From assembly GCF_001422445.1 (NCBI RefSeq), contig NZ_LMNA01000012.1:1-64000 (forward strand): a stretch of 64,000 bases of DNA, written 5' to 3'. The notes under the pieces were generated by a model. It saw only the letters and a program-made list of their open reading frames with translations, had not been told where the DNA came from and searched no databases. Origin of the DNA: Pseudorhodoferax sp. Leaf274 (GTDB lineage Bacteria > Pseudomonadota > Gammaproteobacteria > Burkholderiales > Burkholderiaceae_C). A program made the position numbers and the translations under genes. Position 1 is the first letter of the stretch. Every line of letters starts with the position of its first letter. This document shows, one piece after another, positions 59,980 through 64,000 of this stretch.

Positions 59980-61273
59980 CCGCAGCCGGCACGACCGGCC
60001 CGGCCGCGGGCGTGATGCGCGAGACCATCACCTGGTCGATGCGGAAGCTGTCCACGTCCAGCACCTCGAAGCGAAAGCCACCCCAGCTCACCGTGTCGGT
60101 GCGCCGCGGCACCCGGCGCAGCATCACCATCATGAAGCCGGCCAGCGTCTCGTATTCCTCGGCATGCGGCATCTCCTCCAGCAGCAGCGCGCGCTGCACG
60201 TCCTGCACAGGCGTGGCGCCGTCGATGAGCCAGGAGTTCTCGTCGCGCTTGACGATCTGCTCCTCGTCCAGCGGGTAGGACACCAGCTCGCCCATCACCG
60301 TGCTCATGACGTCGTTCAGCGTGACGACGCCGACGACGAGGCTGTACTCGTTGACGATGACCGCGAAGTCCTCGTGCACCAGGCGGAACTGGTCCAGCAC
60401 CTCGGTCAAGGTCAGCCGGTCCGGCACCACGAGCACCTTGCGCACGAGTGCGTCGTCCATCAGCGAGATCGACTGGTTGTTCAGCACGCGTTGGAAAAGG
60501 TCTTTGGCGTCCACGTAGCCGACCACGCGGTCGATCTCGCCGTCGCAGACCGGGTAGGTCGAGAACGGCTCTGCCGCGATGCGCAGCCGGATCACGGCAT
60601 CGGGCTCGTCGCGGCGGAAGAAGGCGATGCGGTCGCGTTGCGTCATGGCCGAGGACACCGTGCGCGTGTCCAGCTCGAACACGTTGGCGATCACCTGCTG
60701 CTCGCGCGCGGCCAGTGCGCCGGAGCGGGCTCCGGCCTCTGCCATCGCCAGGATGTCCTCCGACGTGATGCGGTCGTCGCGCTGCGTCGGCAGGTCGAAC
60801 AGCTTGAACAGGGCGTCGGCCGTTCGGCTGTAGACCCAGACCAGGGGCTTGAACAGCGACATGCAGGTCTGCATGGGCCGCACCACGCGCATGGCCAGGG
60901 CTTCGGGTTGGGTCATGCCCAGGCGCTTGGGGAACAGGTCGGCAAACAGGATGAACAGCGAGGTCGTGACCAGGAACGACAGCAGGAAGCCCGCGGTGCG
61001 CGCCTGCGCGTCGTCCAGGTCCAGCCAGCGCCACAGGTCGGTGAACAAGGGGCTCAGCGCACCCTCGCCGACGATGCCGCCCAGGATGGCGACCGCGTTC
61101 TGGCCGATCTGCACCACGGTGAAGTAGTGACCGGGCTGCTCCTGCACCTTCATGACCAGCGCGGCCCGCGCATCGCCCTCGTCGGCCAGCTGGCGCAGGC
61201 GCAGCCGACGCGATGCCGCGAGCGAAATCTCGGCCACGGAAAAGAACGCGCTGGTCACGATCAGCGCGAACAC
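59966..61273 (-). CDS. CNNM/CorC-type (hemolysin C family) transporter
   Basis: 435 residues. DUF21 membrane domain (FALIVTSAFFSVAEISLAASR, GQNAVAILGGIVGEGALSP, LFILFADLFPKRLGM), two CBS domains (TVSSAMTQRDRIAFF, VVGYVDAKDLFQRVL, VVGVVTLNDVMSTVMG) and a C-terminal CorC_HlyC domain (NSWLIDGATPVQDVQRAL, GGFRFEVLDVDSFRIDQV). Implicated in Mg2+/Co2+ efflux in relatives. The assigned GTG start is uncertain; an upstream non-ATG start could restore a few more hydrophobic residues (LSLSTSLLLV). Confidence 0.85.
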   Translation of the reverse strand: MFALIVTSAFFSVAEISLAASRRLRLRQLADEGDARAALVMKVQEQPGHYFTVVQIGQNAVAILGGIVGEGALSPLFTDLWRWLDLDDAQARTAGFLLSFLVTTSLFILFADLFPKRLGMTQPEALAMRVVRPMQTCMSLFKPLVWVYSRTADALFKLFDLPTQRDDRITSEDILAMAEAGARSGALAAREQQVIANVFELDTRTVSSAMTQRDRIAFFRRDEPDAVIRLRIAAEPFSTYPVCDGEIDRVVGYVDAKDLFQRVLNNQSISLMDDALVRKVLVVPDRLTLTEVLDQFRLVHEDFAVIVNEYSLVVGVVTLNDVMSTVMGELVSYPLDEEQIVKRDENSWLIDGATPVQDVQRALLLEEMPHAEEYETLAGFMMVMLRRVPRRTDTVSWGGFRFEVLDVDSFRIDQVMVSRITPAAGPVVPAAATPR

Positions 61274-61296
61274 AAGCAGGAGGCTGGTGGACAGGC

Positions 61297-62292
61297 TCAG
61301 TGGACGAACCCTATGCGGCTCTTGGCGGCGGCCGGGCGCGGCAGGTCGTCCACGCGCACGTGGTCGCGGCCGTCGAGCCTGGCGTTGCCAAAGCCGGTCA
61401 TGAGGGCGCGGCGCATCTCGCGCGGCGCCATCTCGGCCAGCGCATCCAGCACATCGGCCTGGGCGTCGGGCTGGAATTGCGGCCCCCAGCCATGCTCGCC
61501 ACGGATGGCCCCATAGAGCTGGCCGGCGATCTGGCGCGCCTGCTCGGGCGTGGGCGCCGGAATGCTGAACACGTTCATGCGGTTCAGGATGGGCTCGGGG
61601 ATGGCGCGCTCGTCGTTGGCCGTCGTGATCCAGATCACCTGGCTGGCGTCGATCGCCACCTCGGCGAACTCGTCGACGAAGTTCTGCGCCGTGTCGTGCT
61701 CCAGCAGGCTATACAGCGCGCCGAGGGGGTCGTACTGGGCATCGGTGCCGGCCTTGTCGATCTCGTCCACGACCAGCACCGGGTTGGCGTACTGGCCATC
61801 GACAAGCGCCTCGAACACCTTGCCGGGCTTGGCGCCCTTCCATTGCGAGGAGGCGCCCGACAGCAACCAGCCGGCGGTCATGGAGCTCATGGGCAGGAGG
61901 CTCATGCCCGTGCCCAGCAACTCGGCCAGCTTGCGCGCGAAGTGGGTCTTGCCGATGCCGGGCGGGCCCAGCAACAGCATGGGCGTGACTTCCAGGCCGT
62001 CGGGGCTGTTGTGGCTCAGGGCCACGTGGCGGCGCACGTCGTCCAGCGCTTCGGTGAAGTTGGGCAGCGTCTGGTAGAGCGTGGCCATCTCGGGGATGCC
62101 GGACGGCTTGACCTGGAAGCGCTCGGGGCCTCGCTCGAGCATGCGCTCGTACGTGCTGCGCAGGTGGTCCTGGTCCTTGGACTGCAGCTTGGCCAACCTG
62201 CGCTCCACATCCTGCGTCTGGTAGACGCTGCGCATGCTGGCCACAGGCAGGTGGATCGGGGTGGCCGTCAAGGCGGTGCTGCGCGATTCCAT
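61297..62292 (-). CDS. AAA family ATPase
   Basis: 331 residues from ATG 62292, with GAGGAG five bases in front. N-terminal charged helix (VERRLAKLQSKDQDHLRSTYERML), Walker A MLLLGPPGIGKTHFARKL, pore/arm region MSSMTAGWLLSGASSQWKG, Walker B PVLVVDEIDKAG, sensor 1 VIWITTANDERA and sensor 2 APREMRRALMTGFGNARL. Resembles Lon-type/ClpX-like AAA modules without a protease domain. Partner and substrate unknown. Lies between grxD and the CNNM gene. Confidence 0.85.
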   Translation of the reverse strand: MESRSTALTATPIHLPVASMRSVYQTQDVERRLAKLQSKDQDHLRSTYERMLERGPERFQVKPSGIPEMATLYQTLPNFTEALDDVRRHVALSHNSPDGLEVTPMLLLGPPGIGKTHFARKLAELLGTGMSLLPMSSMTAGWLLSGASSQWKGAKPGKVFEALVDGQYANPVLVVDEIDKAGTDAQYDPLGALYSLLEHDTAQNFVDEFAEVAIDASQVIWITTANDERAIPEPILNRMNVFSIPAPTPEQARQIAGQLYGAIRGEHGWGPQFQPDAQADVLDALAEMAPREMRRALMTGFGNARLDGRDHVRVDDLPRPAAAKSRIGFVH

Positions 62293-62393
62293 CGAAGCTC
62301 CTCGTGAAAGTGACGAGAGTGACGAAACCATTTCAGCATAAGCCGTGCCAGCCCACCAGCGGCGCGCCGCCCGCTGTCGGGCGGCCGCAACCG

Positions 62394-62720
62394 TCAGGCC
62401 GGCGTGGCGCCCAGCAGCTGGCGCAGTTCGCCGGATTCGTACATCTCCATCATGATGTCCGAGCCGCCGACGAACTCGCCCTTCACGTACAGCTGGGGGA
62501 TGGTGGGCCAGTTGCTGAATTCCTTGATGCCCTGGCGGATGGCATCGTCGTCCAGCACGTTGACAGTCTTGACGTTCTTGGGGTCGACGCCGCAGGCCTT
62601 CAGGACCTGGATGGCGCGGCCCGAGAAGCCGCACATGGGAAAGCTCGCGCTGCCCTTCATGAACAGCAGGATGTCGTTGGACTTGACCAGGTCGGCAATG
62701 CGTTGTTGGGTGTCGCTCAT
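62394..62720 (-). CDS. grxD: Monothiol glutaredoxin Grx4
   Basis: 108 residues. Active site [12 protein letters not shown] with a single Cys, then [20 protein letters not shown] (glutathione-binding TIP and GG). Carries a 2Fe-2S cluster and acts in Fe-S delivery. GGAGG eight bases before ATG 62720. Follows prmC by 31 bases in the prfA-prmC-grxD order conserved in beta-proteobacteria. Confidence 0.97.
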   Translation of the reverse strand: MSDTQQRIADLVKSNDILLFMKGSASFPMCGFSGRAIQVLKACGVDPKNVKTVNVLDDDAIRQGIKEFSNWPTIPQLYVKGEFVGGSDIMMEMYESGELRQLLGATPA

Positions 62721-62751
62721 GGGGGGAACCTCCAGACGGAAATGGCCGCAA

Positions 62752-63579
62752 TTATCCCGTGATCGGCCACTGCCCGCCGGAGCAGCGCGCGATGCCCGCC
62801 AGATCCATGCGGCTGCCCACCTGGACGAAGCCCTGGGCGCGCAGCAAGGCGCAGACGGCGTCGGCCTGGTCGTGTCCGTGTTCCAGCAGCAGCCAGCCGC
62901 CAGGGCTCAGGTGCGCTCCCGCGTCGGCGGTGATCGTGCGCAGGTCGTCCAGCCCGTCGGCACCGGCGGCCAGGGCAGCAAGCGGCTCGTGCACAAGCGC
63001 CGCCAGGTGCGGGTCTTCTTCGGCGATGTAGGGCGGGTTGGAGACGATCAGGTCGTAGGGCCCGTCCACGCCGTGCAACCAGTCGCCCTGCATGAACTGC
63101 ACGCGCAGGTTCAGTTGCCGGGCATTGGCGCTGGCCACGGCCAGCGCGTCGGCACTGCGGTCCACGGCCGCCACCAGGGCGTCGGGCCGGGCATGGGCCA
63201 GGGCCAGCGCGATGGCGCCGCTGCCCGTGCCCAGGTCGACGACGCTGCCACCCGCGGGCAGGTGCTCGAGCGCCCATTCCACCAGCGTCTCGGTGTCGGG
63301 CCGCGGCACCAGCACGCGGGCATCGACCTGCAGTGGCAGGCCGAAAAACTCCTTGTGGCCGAGCAGGTAGGCCACGGGCTCGCCGGCAAGCCGGCGCGCG
63401 GTGTGGGCGTCGAAGCGCTGCAACACATCGGGCGCCAACGGGTCCTGGTCGTGCGCCAGCAGCCAGGCCCGGTCGTTGGCGTCGTGGCCCAGCGCGTGCA
63501 GCAGCAGCAGCTGGGCATCCAGCCGGTCCAGGCCGCGCGTGGCAGCCGCCGCCAGAAGCTCAGCGATGCGCATGGCCAT
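62752..63579 (-). CDS. prmC: Release factor glutamine methyltransferase
   Basis: 275 residues. N-terminal helical domain, then [16 protein letters not shown] motif [16 protein letters not shown] and the catalytic [15 protein letters not shown]. Methylates the GGQ glutamine of RF1/RF2. Met 1 (63579) or Met 3 (63573) may be used. Follows prfA by 51 bases, a functional pairing. Confidence 0.96.
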   Translation of the reverse strand: MAMRIAELLAAAATRGLDRLDAQLLLLHALGHDANDRAWLLAHDQDPLAPDVLQRFDAHTARRLAGEPVAYLLGHKEFFGLPLQVDARVLVPRPDTETLVEWALEHLPAGGSVVDLGTGSGAIALALAHARPDALVAAVDRSADALAVASANARQLNLRVQFMQGDWLHGVDGPYDLIVSNPPYIAEEDPHLAALVHEPLAALAAGADGLDDLRTITADAGAHLSPGGWLLLEHGHDQADAVCALLRAQGFVQVGSRMDLAGIARCSGGQWPITG

Positions 63580-63630
63580 TCCTTCTGCTTTCTTCGGAGT
63601 TCGCTTGCCTGGGGTGGCCCGGCACGGCGC

Positions 63631-64000
63631 TCACGCGGCGCCGACTTCCAGCTCGGCCAGTTGCTCGGCCTCGCGCGCGGCGCGCAGTGCCTGCACGACT
63701 TCTTCCAGGTCGCCTTCCATGATGAAGGACAGCTTGTAGAGCGTGAGGTTGATGCGGTGGTCGGTCAAGCGGCCCTGCGGGAAGTTGTAGGTTCGGATGC
63801 GGTCGCTGCGGTCGCCGCTGCCGATCAGGCCCTTGCGCTCGGCCGCGTCCTTGGCGGCGCGCTCGCTGCGCTCCTTCTCCTGGATGCGCGCGAGCAGCAC
63901 CTGCAGGGCCTTCGCCTTGTTGCGGTGCTGCGAGCGGTCATCCTGGCATTCGGCCACGATGCCCGTGGGCAAGTGGGTGATGCGCACCGCCGAGTCGGTC
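63631..64000 (-). CDS. prfA: Peptide chain release factor 1, C-terminal part
   Basis: Frame open at the right edge; the visible 123 residues start [20 protein letters not shown], immediately after where the GGQ tripeptide should sit, just outside the window. Continues [18 protein letters not shown] and [22 protein letters not shown], typical RF1. Ends UAA/UAG translation and is methylated by the adjacent PrmC. Confidence 0.95.
   Translation of the reverse strand, partial: TDSAVRITHLPTGIVAECQDDRSQHRNKAKALQVLLARIQEKERSERAAKDAAERKGLIGSGDRSDRIRTYNFPQGRLTDHRINLTLYKLSFIMEGDLEEVVQALRAAREAEQLAELEVGAA

Overview
The window is high-GC DNA from a betaproteobacterial chromosome. Gene content and order (alaC-hom-thrC, the moeA/moaD/moaE/clpB neighbourhood, rplU-rpmA-obgE-proB, prfA-prmC-grxD, fkpB-ispH) and the protein sequences point to Burkholderiales, most likely Comamonadaceae (relatives of Variovorax, Acidovorax or Xenophilus). 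Genus is not resolvable from sequence alone. Coding density is very high, no gene-free stretch exceeds 300 bases, and there is no rRNA, CRISPR array, integrase or recognisable insertion sequence.

Layout. (1) 1-7.8 kb: the 3-prime end of a large secreted or surface protein made of Thr-rich 8-residue repeats with a calcium-binding C-terminus, followed by glycosylation-type genes (DUF5672 protein, CgeB-like glycosyltransferase, small methyltransferase, TPR/GT41 O-GlcNAc-transferase-like protein) and a NodT-type outer-membrane factor. (2) 7.8-13.6 kb: Smr-domain protein, radC, FKBP-type isomerase, ispH, PIN-PhoH protein, bcp peroxiredoxin and a Mth938-like protein. (3) 13.7-24.6 kb: threonine pathway genes alaC-hom-thrC, molybdenum cofactor genes mobB-moeA-moaD and moaE split by an inverted dapA-family gene, then clpB behind a near-consensus sigma-32 promoter. 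(4) 24.6-29.4 kb: a Fur-box-preceded ECF sigma/FecR/TonB receptor iron-signalling unit, and mntP behind a yybP-ykoY-type manganese riboswitch. (5) 29.4-34.2 kb: a leftward run with an FAD monooxygenase, a LytTR/LytS-type two-component pair, a GST and two small membrane proteins. (6) 34.4-44.1 kb: an MdtABC-type RND efflux operon with its own outer-membrane factor. mdtB carries three in-frame 84-bp copies of a repeat that also occurs between ispH and phoH. (7) 44.1-52.2 kb: tannase-family lipoprotein, CorA-like membrane protein, GAF protein, Tat-exported PhoX-type phosphatase, hutF and tRNA-Pro(CGG). (8) 52.2-64 kb: housekeeping genes ispB, rplU, rpmA, obgE, proB, CNP1-like, rppH, proS, lytic transglycosylase, CNNM/CorC-type transporter, AAA ATPase, grxD, prmC and the 3-prime end of prfA.

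The most unusual parts are the Thr-Thr octad-repeat protein beside a GT41 enzyme (a possible dedicated adhesin glycosylation system) and the RND operon in which all three inner-membrane/periplasmic subunits carry low-complexity expansions, one made of an otherwise intergenic repeat. All functions are read from motifs and family knowledge; no database search was possible.
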